61,076 nt of DNA, taken from Pantoea sp. Brub (GTDB taxonomy: Bacteria; Pseudomonadota; Gammaproteobacteria; Enterobacterales; Enterobacteriaceae). The stretch's first letter is position 1, and every line of letters begins with the position of its first letter. The position numbers and the translations under genes were made by a program. Location: positions 1 through 61,076 of the forward strand of contig VOQV01000006.1 of NCBI GenBank assembly GCA_016642085.1. The letters are read 5' to 3'. Shown piece after piece: positions 31,348-42,441 of this stretch. Under the pieces are notes generated by a model that was not told the DNA's origin, ran no database searches, and saw only the letters and a program-made list of their open reading frames with translations.

Positions 31348-32805
31348 TTAACCCATTCGATAATTAGGTGATTCTTTTGTAATAGTTACATCATGGACAT
31401 GACTTTCATGCATTCCTGCATCACTAATATTTACAAATTCAGTTTTAGTGCGTAAATCATGAATATTTAAACAACCAGTTAAACCCATGCAAGAACGTAA
31501 TCCACCAATTTGTTGATAAACAATCTCTTTTAAATTACCTTTATATGCAACTCTACCTTCAATCCCTTCTGGTACTAACTTATTAGTTTGAAAATAACGA
31601 TCAGATGAACCTTGTATCATTGCTCCTAGTGATCCCATACCACGATATGTTTTAAACACTCTACCTTGATATAATTCAATTTCTCCTGGTGATTCTTCAG
31701 CACCGGCTAACATTGAACCTATCATTACAGAACATGCACCAGCAGCTATTGCTTTAGCAATATCACCAGAAAATCTAATACCGCCATCAGCTATTACTGG
31801 AATTTTGATTTTATGTTTTGATAAAGCATATACTGCATCAGCAATAGCAGTAATTTGAGGTACTCCTACACCAGTAATTACACGTGTAGTACAAATTGAA
31901 CCTGGACCAATGCCTACTTTAATAGCATTAACGCCTGTTTCAGCTAATGCTAATGCACCTGATCCTGTAGCTATATTTCCTCCTACAATTTCTAATTTAG
32001 GATATTCAGAACGAATTTTGCGAATAAATTTTAACACTTTTTCAGAATGACCATGAGATGAATCAATTAATATAACATCGACACCCATTTCAATTAAAGC
32101 ATCAATTCGTTTCCTATTATCATTATCAATACCAACAGCAGCGCCTACACGCAATCGTCCATGTATATCTTTACAGGCATTAGGTTTATTTTCAGCTTTT
32201 TGAAAATCTTTGACAGTAATCATACCTAATAAATTAAAATTATCATTTACAATAAGAACTTTTTCAATTCTTTTTTCATGCATTTTACTTAGAATAAATT
32301 CACGAGATGATCCTTCTTTCACTGTTACTAATTTATCTTTTGATGTCATTATTTTAGAAACTTGCTGTGATAAATCAGTTGTAAAACGTATATCTCTACA
32401 CGTGACTATTCCTAATAATTTATTATTATTATTTACTACAGGATAGCTAGCAAAACCATGTTGTTTAGTTAATGCTTTTATTTCAGATAATGTGTTAGTT
32501 GGTAATACAGTTTTGGGATTATTAACAATTCCACTAACATATTTTTTAACTTTACATACTTCATCTGCTTGACATTTAATAGACATATTCTTATGGATAA
32601 ACCCTATACCACCTTCTTGTGCTAAAGCAATAGCTAAAGATGATTCAGTAACAGTATCCATAGCAGCTGAAACCAATGGTATATTTAATTGAATATTTTC
32701 TGTTAGCTGAGTTTTTAAATCAACACAATTTGGTAAGACTGTAGAATGAGCGGGAACTAATAATACATCATCAAAAGTGAATGCTTCTTTAAGAATTCTT
32801 AACAT
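31348..32805 (-). CDS. guaB: Inosine-5'-monophosphate dehydrogenase
   Basis: GuaB oxidises IMP to XMP with NAD, the branch step to guanine nucleotides. The 485 residues (E. coli 488) start [26 protein letters not shown]. The barrel holds the catalytic Cys loop GPGSICTTR, the [12 protein letters not shown] phosphate site and the mobile flap around GRVAYKG. Both CBS domains (about 95-205) are kept. It heads the guaBA pair. E. coli has xseA divergent from guaB; here that gene is absent and der lies upstream on the same strand. Confidence 0.98.
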   Translation of the reverse strand: MLRILKEAFTFDDVLLVPAHSTVLPNCVDLKTQLTENIQLNIPLVSAAMDTVTESSLAIALAQEGGIGFIHKNMSIKCQADEVCKVKKYVSGIVNNPKTVLPTNTLSEIKALTKQHGFASYPVVNNNNKLLGIVTCRDIRFTTDLSQQVSKIMTSKDKLVTVKEGSSREFILSKMHEKRIEKVLIVNDNFNLLGMITVKDFQKAENKPNACKDIHGRLRVGAAVGIDNDNRKRIDALIEMGVDVILIDSSHGHSEKVLKFIRKIRSEYPKLEIVGGNIATGSGALALAETGVNAIKVGIGPGSICTTRVITGVGVPQITAIADAVYALSKHKIKIPVIADGGIRFSGDIAKAIAAGACSVMIGSMLAGAEESPGEIELYQGRVFKTYRGMGSLGAMIQGSSDRYFQTNKLVPEGIEGRVAYKGNLKEIVYQQIGGLRSCMGLTGCLNIHDLRTKTEFVNISDAGMHESHVHDVTITKESPNYRMG

Positions 32806-32977
32806 AACAATACTTCCATCTTTAATCTTTAGTTAATAAAAATAGACAAAATATTGCTTTAACATTGTACAGAAGGTCGATGATTGACTCCAGTATTATT
32901 TATAATAATTAATTAAATTAATTATAAAAATAGTATTTCTTCTATATTAGACAAACGATCATTATAAATAATATAAT

Positions 32978-33020
32978 TATAGAATATAATATTTATTTTG
33001 AATAGATATTATATTCTATA
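32978..33020. repeat. 15-bp perfect inverted repeat in the der-guaB spacer
   Basis: TATAGAATATAATAT (32978-32992) and ATATTATATTCTATA (33006-33020) are exact reverse complements with 13 bases between. A second, smaller one, ACATGTA/TACATGT (33030-33046), lies ten bases further. The spacer (32806-33095) sits downstream of der and upstream of guaB. Roles as a der transcript end or in guaBA control are both possible; there is no T run typical of a terminator. Confidence 0.5.
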
Positions 33021-33095
33021 AATGCAAGAACATGTATAGTACATGTAAAAATTATTTAGCATTTATGCATACTGAAACTGAACATAAGAGATTTG

Positions 33096-34514
33096 TTATT
33101 TTTGTGTTTTTTTAAAAACTGAAATATTAAATTTTTTCTTATATGGATTGACCCCTTCTTTAAATTGAATGAAAATAGGACAACCTAATAAATTGATTGA
33201 ATGAGAAAAATATTTTAACAAATATCTTTTATACGAATGAGGTACATAACTAACTCTATTACCATGTATAATTATAATTAATGGATTATATCCACCAACA
33301 TGTGCATACTTCATTTTAATAGCATTATGATAAATTAAAGGTGGCTTATGGTTTGCAATCGCTTTGTGCATAATATTCGTTAAAAATGATGTACTAACTT
33401 GTTTTTGTGTACAATTATATGTCTGTTTAACTGAATAGAATAATTTTTTCAGTCCTTTTCCATACAAAGCTGAAATAAAATGTATTTTTTTTAAGTATAT
33501 AAAATTTAAACGTACAGCTAGTGTTGATTTTAAATCATTAAGATCTTTTTCTATTATATTATCAGATTTATTAACTGCAATTACTAATGAACGACCATTA
33601 TGAATTATAAATTCTAATAACCATAAATCTTGATGTACAAGACCTTCACTGCCATCAATAATTAATATAACTACATTAGCATCTTGGATTGCTTGGAATG
33701 TTTTAATAATCGAAAATTTTTCTACAATAGAATTTATTTTTTGTTTTTTACATACACCAGCTGTATCAATAAGAATATAATCTTCATGGTTATAATGCAC
33801 TGGAACATAAATACTATCGCGTGTAGTTCCAGGTATTTTAGATACTATTACACGTTTTGTACCAGTTATGTAATTTATCAAAGTTGATTTGCCAACATTA
33901 GGTCTACCAACAATTGCTAATTTAATTGATACATCACATAAGTTATTTTTAATTTGTGTAGATTGTTCTTTGTCTTTGCTAATTATATTCAGTGTATGCG
34001 TATTTTTTTTAGTTAAATTAATATTCAATTGCAATGAAAATACTTGTTTAATCAATTCATTTATACCCCTGCCACTAGTAGCAGAAATATTGTAAATATT
34101 TTTAAAACCTAAAGAACAAAAACGATAATTTATTAAATCTGTGTCTAATGCATCAATTTTATTAATTACTACAAAAACTGATTTTTTTGATACATGTAAA
34201 TATTTTGCAATTTTTTGATCATCATCAATTAATCCTACACGACCATCGACCATAAACAATATTATGTCAGCTTCTTCTATAGCGATTAATGATTGATCAT
34301 GTATCTGTAATTCAATGCAATTTTTACTCTTATCAATACCGCCAGTGTCAATTAAAATAAATTCATACTTTTCACATTTAACTTTACTGTATTTTCTATC
34401 ACGAGTTAAACCAGGACAATTTAATACTAAAGCATCTTTAGAATTACTTAATCTATTAAATAAAGTAGATTTTCCTACATTGCATCGACCTATTAGAGCA
34501 ATTATCGGTATCAT
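33096..34514 (-). CDS. der: GTPase Der (EngA), 50S assembly factor
   Basis: Der has two tandem G domains and helps late 50S assembly. The 472-residue product (E. coli 490) shows the first G domain with GRCNVGKST (9-17), DTGG and NKID, the second with GRPNVGKST, DTAG and NKSD, then a KH-like domain (about 370-450). The acidic linker between the G domains is short and Lys/Asn rich. In the first P loop the usual Pro is Cys, which is outside the nucleotide-contacting residues. bamB lies upstream, as in E. coli. Confidence 0.96.
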   Translation of the reverse strand: MIPIIALIGRCNVGKSTLFNRLSNSKDALVLNCPGLTRDRKYSKVKCEKYEFILIDTGGIDKSKNCIELQIHDQSLIAIEEADIILFMVDGRVGLIDDDQKIAKYLHVSKKSVFVVINKIDALDTDLINYRFCSLGFKNIYNISATSGRGINELIKQVFSLQLNINLTKKNTHTLNIISKDKEQSTQIKNNLCDVSIKLAIVGRPNVGKSTLINYITGTKRVIVSKIPGTTRDSIYVPVHYNHEDYILIDTAGVCKKQKINSIVEKFSIIKTFQAIQDANVVILIIDGSEGLVHQDLWLLEFIIHNGRSLVIAVNKSDNIIEKDLNDLKSTLAVRLNFIYLKKIHFISALYGKGLKKLFYSVKQTYNCTQKQVSTSFLTNIMHKAIANHKPPLIYHNAIKMKYAHVGGYNPLIIIIHGNRVSYVPHSYKRYLLKYFSHSINLLGCPIFIQFKEGVNPYKKKFNISVFKKTQK

Positions 34515-34627
34515 AATGTATCATATCCTCTGATAAACAAATCTCTAATAAAATTATTTTGTACAATCAAATTTGGTCGTTAATTTGATTTAAATAAATA
34601 ATAAATATATAATATTAATAAATTTAA

Positions 34628-35806
34628 TTAGTTCATAATAGCATAAAGACTACCTTTTCTAGATTGAATAATTATTTTATTATCTGCAACTATTGGTTCA
34701 GTTGTAAAACCTGATTTACTTAATTTTTGTTGTGCAACTAATTTACCATTATTAATATCTAACCAATGTATATATCCTTGAAAATCACCTACTATTAAAT
34801 AATGATTATATATAATAGGAGATGTTAATCTTCTGTATAAAAGAGACTTTTGAGACCAAACAATAGAACCGTTATTAATGGCAAGGGAAAGTATATTGTC
34901 GTTCTTATCTACTACATAAATTAAATTTTTATTTATTATTAAATTTTTAATTCCACTAATTTTTTGTTTCCATAATATATTCCCATTATTAATATTTATT
35001 GCGCTTAAATATCCGTTATAAGATATACTATAAATAATATTATTTAAAATAGTAGCAGTAACATCAACATCTCTTAATAAATCTATTGCATTATTTACAT
35101 GTTTTTCAGAAATGTTTTGTATCCAAGTTAAATCTTTTGCATTTATTGCTATCTTATTTATATTACCTTGATCATCTCCAAAAATTATATTATCTGAATA
35201 TATTATTGGTGAAGATTCACCTCTAATAGAGATAACAGGCACCCCAATTGTAACACTCCAATTAAGTTTTCCATTGTTTTTATTAAAACTTTGTAATACT
35301 CCATTACTTGTATGAATTAGTAAAGAATCTTTATACAAAGTTGGAGATGATACCACTTCTCCATCTGTTTTACTATTCCATATAACAGCTCCATCACTTT
35401 CTTTTAAGGCATAAAGATAACCTCTTTCACTGCCAATATAAATCATCTTATCATCAGCAACAATACCTCCAGATAAAAGAATAGTATCTGTTGAAGAATT
35501 AATTTTTTTATCTTTTTTAAGATCAATTTGCCATTTTTCTTTACCAGTATTTAAAAAAAATCCTTTAATTATACCATAACGATCAGCAGCAAATACCATA
35601 TGATTTTTATAAGCAGGATGTAAATTAGTATAAAAATAACCTGTTCCAGAACCAACTGATCTTTTCCATATTACTTTAGGTACAAATTGATTAATAATTT
35701 TTGGTACAGCAGATGGTTTAAATTCATCTTGATCTTTAAAAAATGAACAACTACTTAATAAGGTATTTAAAACAAATATTAATATTAAATATATATGTAA
35801 TCTCAT
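34628..35806 (-). CDS. bamB: Outer-membrane assembly lipoprotein BamB
   Basis: BamB is the beta-propeller lipoprotein of the BAM complex, which inserts outer-membrane proteins. The product is 392 residues, the E. coli length. It has a signal peptide with lipobox LLSSC (Cys at about residue 20), the VGSGTGYFYTNLHPA segment and eight PQQ-like blades, including YIGSERGYLYAL, IHTSNGVLQSF and the YLHWLDINNGKLVAQQKL blade. It confirms that a protein-bearing outer membrane is maintained, with LptFG and Slt. It lies ten bases from yfgM. Confidence 0.96.
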   Translation of the reverse strand: MRLHIYLILIFVLNTLLSSCSFFKDQDEFKPSAVPKIINQFVPKVIWKRSVGSGTGYFYTNLHPAYKNHMVFAADRYGIIKGFFLNTGKEKWQIDLKKDKKINSSTDTILLSGGIVADDKMIYIGSERGYLYALKESDGAVIWNSKTDGEVVSSPTLYKDSLLIHTSNGVLQSFNKNNGKLNWSVTIGVPVISIRGESSPIIYSDNIIFGDDQGNINKIAINAKDLTWIQNISEKHVNNAIDLLRDVDVTATILNNIIYSISYNGYLSAININNGNILWKQKISGIKNLIINKNLIYVVDKNDNILSLAINNGSIVWSQKSLLYRRLTSPIIYNHYLIVGDFQGYIHWLDINNGKLVAQQKLSKSGFTTEPIVADNKIIIQSRKGSLYAIMN

Positions 35807-35815
35807 TATGATTTC

Positions 35816-36481
35816 TTAATTATCTAAATTTAAATTATTTGCTTTTATTTGCATAATTTTTTTTAATATATCAAAAGATGGATATGTATGCATTCCTTTA
35901 ATTAGTTCATAACGAGCTAATTCTTTTTTTTCTTGACCTAACAATGCTTCGCTTCGAATATTTGAAATAATAAACTTCCAGCTATTATCTTTAATATTAT
36001 TTAATATTTTTAATGCTTGACTAAAATTGTTTTGTGCATTTTCTATACGAGCTAACCTTATATCAATGATTGATTGTAAGTTAGAATCATGAATATTTTT
36101 TGAAATTTTATTTAATAACAAACCAGCTTTATTAATTTCATTATTATCAATATAATATTTTGATAAGTTCATTGCAGTTATAATACCAAAAATATTTTGA
36201 TTGTCATTAATAAAATTATTAATTTTATTAAAATTATTTTGAATGTCATCTATGTTTATTAAGTTTATTATTTCTTGATATTTATCTAATAGATGTTTTG
36301 TTTTTAATGAATTGCTTTCATGGTTGTTAGATAAATAAATTACGCTTATTATAACTAATAATATACCAATAACTATCATACCAATACTTAATTTCATTTT
36401 ATTTTTTAAAAAAAACTCTTGTATTTTATTCAATGTTCTATTTTTGATAATATACATATTAAAATAATCCATTTTGGACAT
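35816..36481 (-). CDS. yfgM: YfgM, ancillary SecYEG-associated TPR protein
   Basis: YfgM is a single-pass inner-membrane protein whose periplasmic TPR domain works with PpiD near the Sec translocon. The 221-residue product has a short cytoplasmic N terminus, one membrane helix (about 32-50) and a helical periplasmic domain with IIDIRLARIENAQNNFSQALKIL and SWKFIISNIRSEALLGQEK, which align with E. coli. Its ATG overlaps the hisS stop by one base (TAATG), implying reinitiation coupling. Sequence is strongly diverged, but position and the TPR blocks agree. Confidence 0.88.
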   Translation of the reverse strand: MSKMDYFNMYIIKNRTLNKIQEFFLKNKMKLSIGMIVIGILLVIISVIYLSNNHESNSLKTKHLLDKYQEIINLINIDDIQNNFNKINNFINDNQNIFGIITAMNLSKYYIDNNEINKAGLLLNKISKNIHDSNLQSIIDIRLARIENAQNNFSQALKILNNIKDNSWKFIISNIRSEALLGQEKKELARYELIKGMHTYPSFDILKKIMQIKANNLNLDN

Positions 36482-37761
36482 TAATGAGATTTTTGTAATA
36501 AAATACGTAATGTATTAATGTATTCTAATATTGATACAATATGTTGCTCACCATTACGTAAATCTTTAATAATGACTATATTTGATTGTATTTTATTTTT
36601 ATCTAATATTAATGCTATATGTGCTCCTAATTTATTAGCTTTCGTAAGTTGATTGTTAAGATTATTTTCTCCTAAATTTATTACACATTTTAATGTAGGT
36701 ATTTCATCATGTAATTGTTCAGATAACTTCATAGCCATACATTGAATAGAATTATCAAGTACTATGATATAAATATCAATATATTGTTGTATTTTAAAAG
36801 TAGGATGTACTTTTTGAATTAAAAGTACTAAACGTTCTAAACCTACTGCAAAACCTACAGCTGGTGTATCATGACCACCTAATTGTTCCACTAAACCATC
36901 ATAACGACCACCACCACAAATAGTACCTTGTGCTCCTAAGTAATCAGTAACCCATTCAATTACAGTTCGATTATAATAATCAAGTCCTCTAACTAAATTA
37001 GGATTAATAATGTATTTAATGTCAAATTCATCAAGTATAGAACACAAATTTTTAAAATGAATATGCGATTCGTGATCAATGTAATCTATAATTTTTGGAG
37101 CATACGTTAATAGTTTTTTAATCTCTAATTTTTTACTGTCTAAAATACGCATTGGATTAATATACATGCGACGTTTACATTCATCATCTAAAATATTTTT
37201 ATGTTTTTCAAAAAAATTAATGAGGATATGACGATAATTAGCTAATGTATCAAATGAACCAATCGAATTAATTTCTAAACGAACATGATTATATATTCCT
37301 AATGCTTTCCAACAACGAATATTAAGCATAATTAATTCAGCTTCTATATTTGGTCCAGGTAATCCAAAAACTTCTACTCCTATTTGATTAAATTGTCTAT
37401 AACGACCTTTTTGTGGACGTTCATATCTAAACATTGGCCCTATATACCATAATTTTTGTTCTTGATTATGTAAAAAACCATGTTGTATACCAGAACGAAC
37501 ACAACCAGAAGTGCCTTCAGGACGTAATGTCAGATCAGTACCATTACGATCACTAAAAGTATACATTTCTTTTTCAACTAAATCTGTAATTTGACCAATG
37601 GTTCTCTTATACAATGAATATTGTTCAATAATTGGTAAGCGAATTTCCCTATAACCATAATTATTTAATATTTGTTTAAAAATTTTTTCAACTCTTTGCC
37701 ATATGCCAATATCATTAGGTAGGTAATCATGCATACCTCTAACTTGAATATTTTTTGCCAA
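36481..37761 (-). CDS. hisS: Histidine-tRNA ligase
   Basis: Class II synthetase for tRNA-His. The 426 residues (E. coli 424) contain motif 2 ([24 protein letters not shown]), the two histidine-binding motifs ([15 protein letters not shown] and the [14 protein letters not shown] loop), motif 3 ([12 protein letters not shown]) and the C-terminal anticodon-binding domain. It starts [15 protein letters not shown], nearly as in E. coli. It sits in ispG-hisS-yfgM-bamB-der order with tight spacing, so one transcript is likely. Confidence 0.98.
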   Translation of the reverse strand: MAKNIQVRGMHDYLPNDIGIWQRVEKIFKQILNNYGYREIRLPIIEQYSLYKRTIGQITDLVEKEMYTFSDRNGTDLTLRPEGTSGCVRSGIQHGFLHNQEQKLWYIGPMFRYERPQKGRYRQFNQIGVEVFGLPGPNIEAELIMLNIRCWKALGIYNHVRLEINSIGSFDTLANYRHILINFFEKHKNILDDECKRRMYINPMRILDSKKLEIKKLLTYAPKIIDYIDHESHIHFKNLCSILDEFDIKYIINPNLVRGLDYYNRTVIEWVTDYLGAQGTICGGGRYDGLVEQLGGHDTPAVGFAVGLERLVLLIQKVHPTFKIQQYIDIYIIVLDNSIQCMAMKLSEQLHDEIPTLKCVINLGENNLNNQLTKANKLGAHIALILDKNKIQSNIVIIKDLRNGEQHIVSILEYINTLRILLQKSH

Positions 37762-37821
37762 ATTATTATCTCTTAATACAATTCGTATCTAAATTAATGT
37801 AGTAATAAATTATTTTTTTTT

Positions 37822-38940
37822 TCATTTATTGTTCTTAATATCTTTATTTAACGAAGATACTTTTAGGCGAATTAATTCTTCTAATTGATCAATTATAATA
37901 TTATTATCAAGTTTATTATGGTGACGGATACCGTCTTCATAAAAACTACTTTTTTTACTTCCTCCAGCTACACCTATTGTTGACATACTAGCTTCTCCAG
38001 GTCCGTTGACAACACAACCAATAATCGATACATTTATTGGTGTAGTTATATCTTCTAAACGTTTTTCTAATTCCTTAACAGTATTAATCACATCAAATTC
38101 TTGACGAGAACATGTAGGACAAGCAATAAAATTAACTCCACGTGAACGAATATTTAATGATTTTAAAATGTCAAAACCAACTTTAACTTCTTCTATTGGA
38201 TCTGAAGCTAATGAAACACGTATTGTATCACCAATTCCTTCATTTAAAAGAAAACCAATACCAATAGATGATTTTACTGTACCATTGCGTATACCACCAG
38301 CTTCTGTAATACCGATATGAAGAGGTTGTTCTATTTGTTTTGAAAGCAGACGATATGATTGTATTGCAAGAAAAATATCTGAAGATTTAACACTTACTTT
38401 AAATTTATCAAAGTTTAGACGATCTAAACAATCAATATTGCGCATAGCTGATTCTAACAGTACTTCTGGTGTTAAAATTTTATATTTTTTTTTTAAATCG
38501 CTTTCTAGTGAACCCGAATTAATACCAATTCGAATAGGTATATTATTATATTTTGCACAATCTACAACTGAACTAATTCTTTTGCTATTACCAATATTAC
38601 CTGGATTAATACGTATACAATCTACACCATATTCTGCTACCTTTAACGCAATTCTATAATCAAAATGAATATCTGCTATAAGAGGGACGTTAACTTGTTT
38701 TTTTATTATTTTAAATGCTTCAGCTGCATGCATAGTTGGTATAGAAATTCTAACAATATCTACTCCTGCTTGTTCAAGAGATTTTATTTGTTTTATTGTT
38801 GCTAATGTATCTGTTGTGCAAGTTTTTGTCATTGATTGAATTGATATTTGAGCTCCATCTCCAATAGGTATGTTACCAACATAAATACGTTTAGATTTAC
38901 GTCTAACAATAGTTTTTTTAGTATATATATTTATCTTCAT
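37822..38940 (-). CDS. ispG: 4-hydroxy-3-methylbut-2-en-1-yl diphosphate synthase (flavodoxin)
   Basis: IspG (GcpE) is the [4Fe-4S] enzyme making HMBPP in the MEP isoprenoid pathway. The product is 372 residues, the E. coli length. The TIM barrel occupies the first two thirds. The cluster cysteines lie in CPTC and in [10 protein letters not shown], with the catalytic Glu in the latter. The gene contains a run of ten A on its coding strand (complement of 38475-38484) read correctly in frame, a useful control for the broken A10/T10 runs elsewhere. rodZ, next to ispG in E. coli, is missing. Confidence 0.97.
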   Translation of the reverse strand: MKINIYTKKTIVRRKSKRIYVGNIPIGDGAQISIQSMTKTCTTDTLATIKQIKSLEQAGVDIVRISIPTMHAAEAFKIIKKQVNVPLIADIHFDYRIALKVAEYGVDCIRINPGNIGNSKRISSVVDCAKYNNIPIRIGINSGSLESDLKKKYKILTPEVLLESAMRNIDCLDRLNFDKFKVSVKSSDIFLAIQSYRLLSKQIEQPLHIGITEAGGIRNGTVKSSIGIGFLLNEGIGDTIRVSLASDPIEEVKVGFDILKSLNIRSRGVNFIACPTCSRQEFDVINTVKELEKRLEDITTPINVSIIGCVVNGPGEASMSTIGVAGGSKKSSFYEDGIRHHNKLDNNIIIDQLEELIRLKVSSLNKDIKNNK

Positions 38941-39177
38941 TGTGTATAATATCTCGACTATATCACTAAAATATATTTATATTAAAATTATTTATACATT
39001 TTGATATAAATATATTAAATAGTTTAATAATGATTATGTACAAACATACAATATGTACTTGTTATAAAACAAATAGATATTCATAATCTATAATCATCAA
39101 AAAGTTCGACTATTGAAACTTATATAATATATCATATTCATAATATATAAAGTAAATATACTATATAGCATAAGTAT

Positions 39178-40302
39178 TTATGTTTTGATATGTACAGTGT
39201 GATTATTTATCTCTCCTTTTAATTGACCACAAGCAGCATTAATATCATTTCCACGATTTTTGCGTATCGTAGTAGTAAAACCATGTTTGATTAATAATTT
39301 ATAAAAAATTTTAATACGAATATTAGAACTACATTTATAATTTGTTCCTGGAAAATAATTCCAAGGAATCAAATTTATTTTACAAGGTATATCTTTTAAC
39401 AATTTAATTAATTGATAAGCATCATAAATATAATCATTAACATGATCTAATAAAACATATTCAAACGTTACACGTCTTCTGTTAGCATTGGATTTACTTA
39501 AATAACGTTTAGTAGATTGTAAAATCATTTCAATATTATATTTTTTATTAATAGGTATTAATTTACTGCGTAAAATATCGTTTGGTGCATGTAATGAAAT
39601 TGCAAGTGATATATCTACTATATCTGCTAATTTATTAAGAGCTGGTACTATACCAGAAGTAGATAATGTTACATGATGTTTAGATAAACCAAATCCAAAA
39701 TCGTCTAACATTATTTCTATTGATTGAACTACATTGTTAAAATTTAATAATGGTTCTCCCATTCCCATTATTACTATATTAGTTATTGGACATTTATTAA
39801 TAATTTTACTATTATTTTGAAATTTTTTAGCTGCATACCATATTTGACCAATAATTTCACACACACTTAAATTACGATAAAACCCTTGTTTGCCAGTTGA
39901 ACAAAATGTACATCCTAAAGAGCAACCAATTTGAGAAGATATGCATAATGTAGATCTGTTGTTGTATGGCATATAAACTGTTTCTATCGATTGTTGCCCT
40001 ATTTGAAATATCCACTTGATAGTACCATCAAAAGATACTTTTTCTTGTAATATTTTTGGAATATTAATTTCAGCAATTTCTGTTAATTTAATACGGAGTT
40101 TTTTATTTATATTACTCATTTGTTGAAAATCACTACAATAACTATGATATATCCATTTCATTACTTGATCAGCACGAAAAGATTTTTCTCCTAATGAGCA
40201 AAAAAAATTTCTCATTTTTTGACGATTTAATTCAAGTAAGTTTATTTTGTGATTCTTTATAAAAAAATTATTATTGGCTATATTAACTATTGATAATGAC
40301 AT
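39178..40302 (-). CDS. rlmN: Dual-specificity 23S rRNA/tRNA adenine-C2 methyltransferase RlmN
   Basis: RlmN is a radical SAM enzyme methylating A2503 of 23S rRNA and A37 of some tRNAs. The 374-residue product (E. coli 384) has the CxxxCxxC cluster motif in [16 protein letters not shown], the [12 protein letters not shown] segment, SLHAPND, and the catalytic Cys in INAACGQL near the C terminus. The final basic tail of the E. coli protein is missing about 20 residues. It lies downstream of ndk and upstream of ispG as in E. coli, with a 237-base spacer toward ispG. Confidence 0.96.
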   Translation of the reverse strand: MSLSIVNIANNNFFIKNHKINLLELNRQKMRNFFCSLGEKSFRADQVMKWIYHSYCSDFQQMSNINKKLRIKLTEIAEINIPKILQEKVSFDGTIKWIFQIGQQSIETVYMPYNNRSTLCISSQIGCSLGCTFCSTGKQGFYRNLSVCEIIGQIWYAAKKFQNNSKIINKCPITNIVIMGMGEPLLNFNNVVQSIEIMLDDFGFGLSKHHVTLSTSGIVPALNKLADIVDISLAISLHAPNDILRSKLIPINKKYNIEMILQSTKRYLSKSNANRRRVTFEYVLLDHVNDYIYDAYQLIKLLKDIPCKINLIPWNYFPGTNYKCSSNIRIKIFYKLLIKHGFTTTIRKNRGNDINAACGQLKGEINNHTVHIKT

Positions 40303-40418
40303 TTTAATTATTTTTGATAAAATTATCTTAAAAACATAATAACATATACTGTTATTATATAAATATACAATACATGTTGATTAAATAATTAGATTAATAA
40401 AATTTAATAAACAATTGT

Positions 40419-40437
40419 TCTGTATTTCTAATACAGA
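40419..40437 (-). terminator. Hairpin over the ndk stop codon
   Basis: On the minus strand TCTGTATT (from 40437) pairs with AATACAGA (to 40419), an 8-bp stem with a three-base loop. The ndk stop codon TAG (complement of 40428-40430) lies in the loop and stem. A moderately T-rich stretch follows downstream. Short loop and exact position at a gene end favour a terminator or 3'-end stabiliser. Confidence 0.5.
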
Positions 40438-40859
40438 TTTGAATAAATTTCATCTTTAGTAAAAAAATACGCTATTTCACGTTCCGCTGATTCTTTAGAA
40501 TCAGAACCATGAACTCCGTTTTCTGTAAAATTATCACCATACAAAGCACGCAAAGTACCTGATAATGCATTTTGAGGATTAGTTGTGCCTATTAATTCTC
40601 TATGCTTATGAATAGCAGAACGTCCTTCCAATATGGATAGAACTATGGGACCAGATGTCATAAATTTAATTAAATCTTTAAAAAAATGTTTCTTTTTATG
40701 TTCAACATAAAATCCTATTGCTTGTTCTTTTTTTAAAAGAAGCATTTTTATACCAATTATTTTTAAATCTGCATTTTCAAATTTAGTATAAATTAGACCT
40801 ATTACCTTTTTACAAACAGCATTAGGTTTAATAATAGAAAAAGTTCGCTCTATAGACAT
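40428..40859 (-). CDS. ndk: Nucleoside diphosphate kinase
   Basis: Ndk equilibrates nucleoside di- and triphosphates through a phospho-histidine. The product is 143 residues, exactly the E. coli length. It starts [18 protein letters not shown] and carries the active-site His in [20 protein letters not shown] and the ALYGDNF segment. The ribosome-binding site AGAGG lies just upstream. It completes the nucleotide pathways encoded nearby (purine and pyrimidine synthesis, guaBA). Confidence 0.98.
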   Translation of the reverse strand: MSIERTFSIIKPNAVCKKVIGLIYTKFENADLKIIGIKMLLLKKEQAIGFYVEHKKKHFFKDLIKFMTSGPIVLSILEGRSAIHKHRELIGTTNPQNALSGTLRALYGDNFTENGVHGSDSKESAEREIAYFFTKDEIYSNLY

Positions 40860-41042
40860 TTATACCTCTTACTTTATATAATAATATATATATTACATAT
40901 ATTATTTAATATGAAATTTAATTATTTTTAATTAAATGCTTTATGTTATTTTATTAATTTATAAAATATAATATATTTTATAAACAATATCAAAACTTAA
41001 TATATAAAATATCTTTACATATACATATGTTTTTTGAATATC

Positions 41043-42209
41043 TTACATTTTAAATGATGATTCCGTTCTTAAGATATTTATAGTTTTTTTTATTAATGAT
41101 ATTGCATAATCAATATCATTTTCAGTAGTAAATCTACCAAATGAAAAACGAATTGAGTTATGTACAGATTGTTTATTTAAACCAAGCGCAGTAAGTACAT
41201 AAGAAGGTTCTAAATTAGCAGAATTGCAAGCTGATCCTGATGAAACAGCTAAATCCTTCAAGGCTATAATTAGAGTTTCATTGTCTATATTTTTAAAATT
41301 TACATTCAGAATATTAGGTATAATATAATCTATATTTCCATTAATTGATACATCATCTATTATATTAATACCATTCCAAAACCGATTTCTCAACATTTGT
41401 ATATGTGCTCTTTCAGTTTCACAACTTTGATGTGCAATATTACAAGCTTCACCCATACCTACAATTTGATGTACAGGTAAAGTACCAGATCTCATACCTC
41501 TTTCATGTCCTCCTCCATGAATTTGTGCTCGAAGTTTGTTATGTAATTTTTTATGAACATATAATACCCCAATACCTTTAGGACCATAAATTTTATGTGC
41601 TGAAAAAGACATTAAATCTATTTTTAATAAATTAAGATCAATGGGTAATTTACCAATGCTTTGAGTAGCATCAACATGGAAAAATATGTTTCGTTTATGG
41701 CATATTTCGCCTATAGTTTGAATATCTTGGATTACTCCAATTTCATTATTAACATGAATAATAGATACAAGAATAGTATTAGTTGTTAAATGTGATTCTA
41801 TAAGATCAGGAATTATAAGACCATTCATATTAGGATTTAAATAAGTTACTTTAAATCCTTCCAATTCTAGATATTTACAACTATCTAATACGGATTTATG
41901 TTCAATTTTACTAGTTAAGATATTTTTTCCTTGTAATTCATATAATTTAGCTATTCCCTTAATAGCTAAATTATTTGATTCAGTAGCACCGGAAGTAAAA
42001 ATTATTTCACGTGGATCACAGTTAATTAATTCAGCTATCTGATAACGGGAAATATTGACATATTCTTCAGCATGCCAACCGAAACAATGAGATCTAGAAG
42101 CAGGGTTACCAAAATTACCATCAATGGTTAAAAAATTCATCATTTTTTTTGCAACATGTAAATCAACTGGTGTTGTTGCAGCATAATCTAAATAGATCGG
42201 TAATTTCAT
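41043..42209 (-). CDS. iscS: Cysteine desulfurase IscS, C-terminally shortened
   Basis: IscS is the PLP enzyme that takes sulfur from cysteine and passes it to IscU (Fe-S clusters) or TusA/ThiI/MnmA (tRNA thiolation and others). The 388-residue protein (E. coli 404) has the PLP Lys in [12 protein letters not shown], the catalytic Cys in [16 protein letters not shown] and the N-terminal DYAATTPVD. It ends at the codon aligned with the Tyr of E. coli WEMYKQG, so the last 16 or so residues, which contact IscU, are lost. iscR, iscU, iscA, hscBA and fdx are not beside it. Confidence 0.96.
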   Translation of the reverse strand: MKLPIYLDYAATTPVDLHVAKKMMNFLTIDGNFGNPASRSHCFGWHAEEYVNISRYQIAELINCDPREIIFTSGATESNNLAIKGIAKLYELQGKNILTSKIEHKSVLDSCKYLELEGFKVTYLNPNMNGLIIPDLIESHLTTNTILVSIIHVNNEIGVIQDIQTIGEICHKRNIFFHVDATQSIGKLPIDLNLLKIDLMSFSAHKIYGPKGIGVLYVHKKLHNKLRAQIHGGGHERGMRSGTLPVHQIVGMGEACNIAHQSCETERAHIQMLRNRFWNGINIIDDVSINGNIDYIIPNILNVNFKNIDNETLIIALKDLAVSSGSACNSANLEPSYVLTALGLNKQSVHNSIRFSFGRFTTENDIDYAISLIKKTINILRTESSFKM

Positions 42210-42441
42210 TGTAAAAATATGTCCTTCACATTACATTATAATATGGTTATTCAAAATAATTAATTAAAGTGTATTATAGAATATATTGCAATTTAATATC
42301 AGTAACTTAATAATAGTTATATTTTTATTTCATATATTAATAATTTAATATGTACTATTATATGCTAGCATGATTCTTGTAGTTTATTTAAATAATTTAT
42401 ATCATCTGAAATGTTTTGTTAATATCCAGTGAGAAATATCA

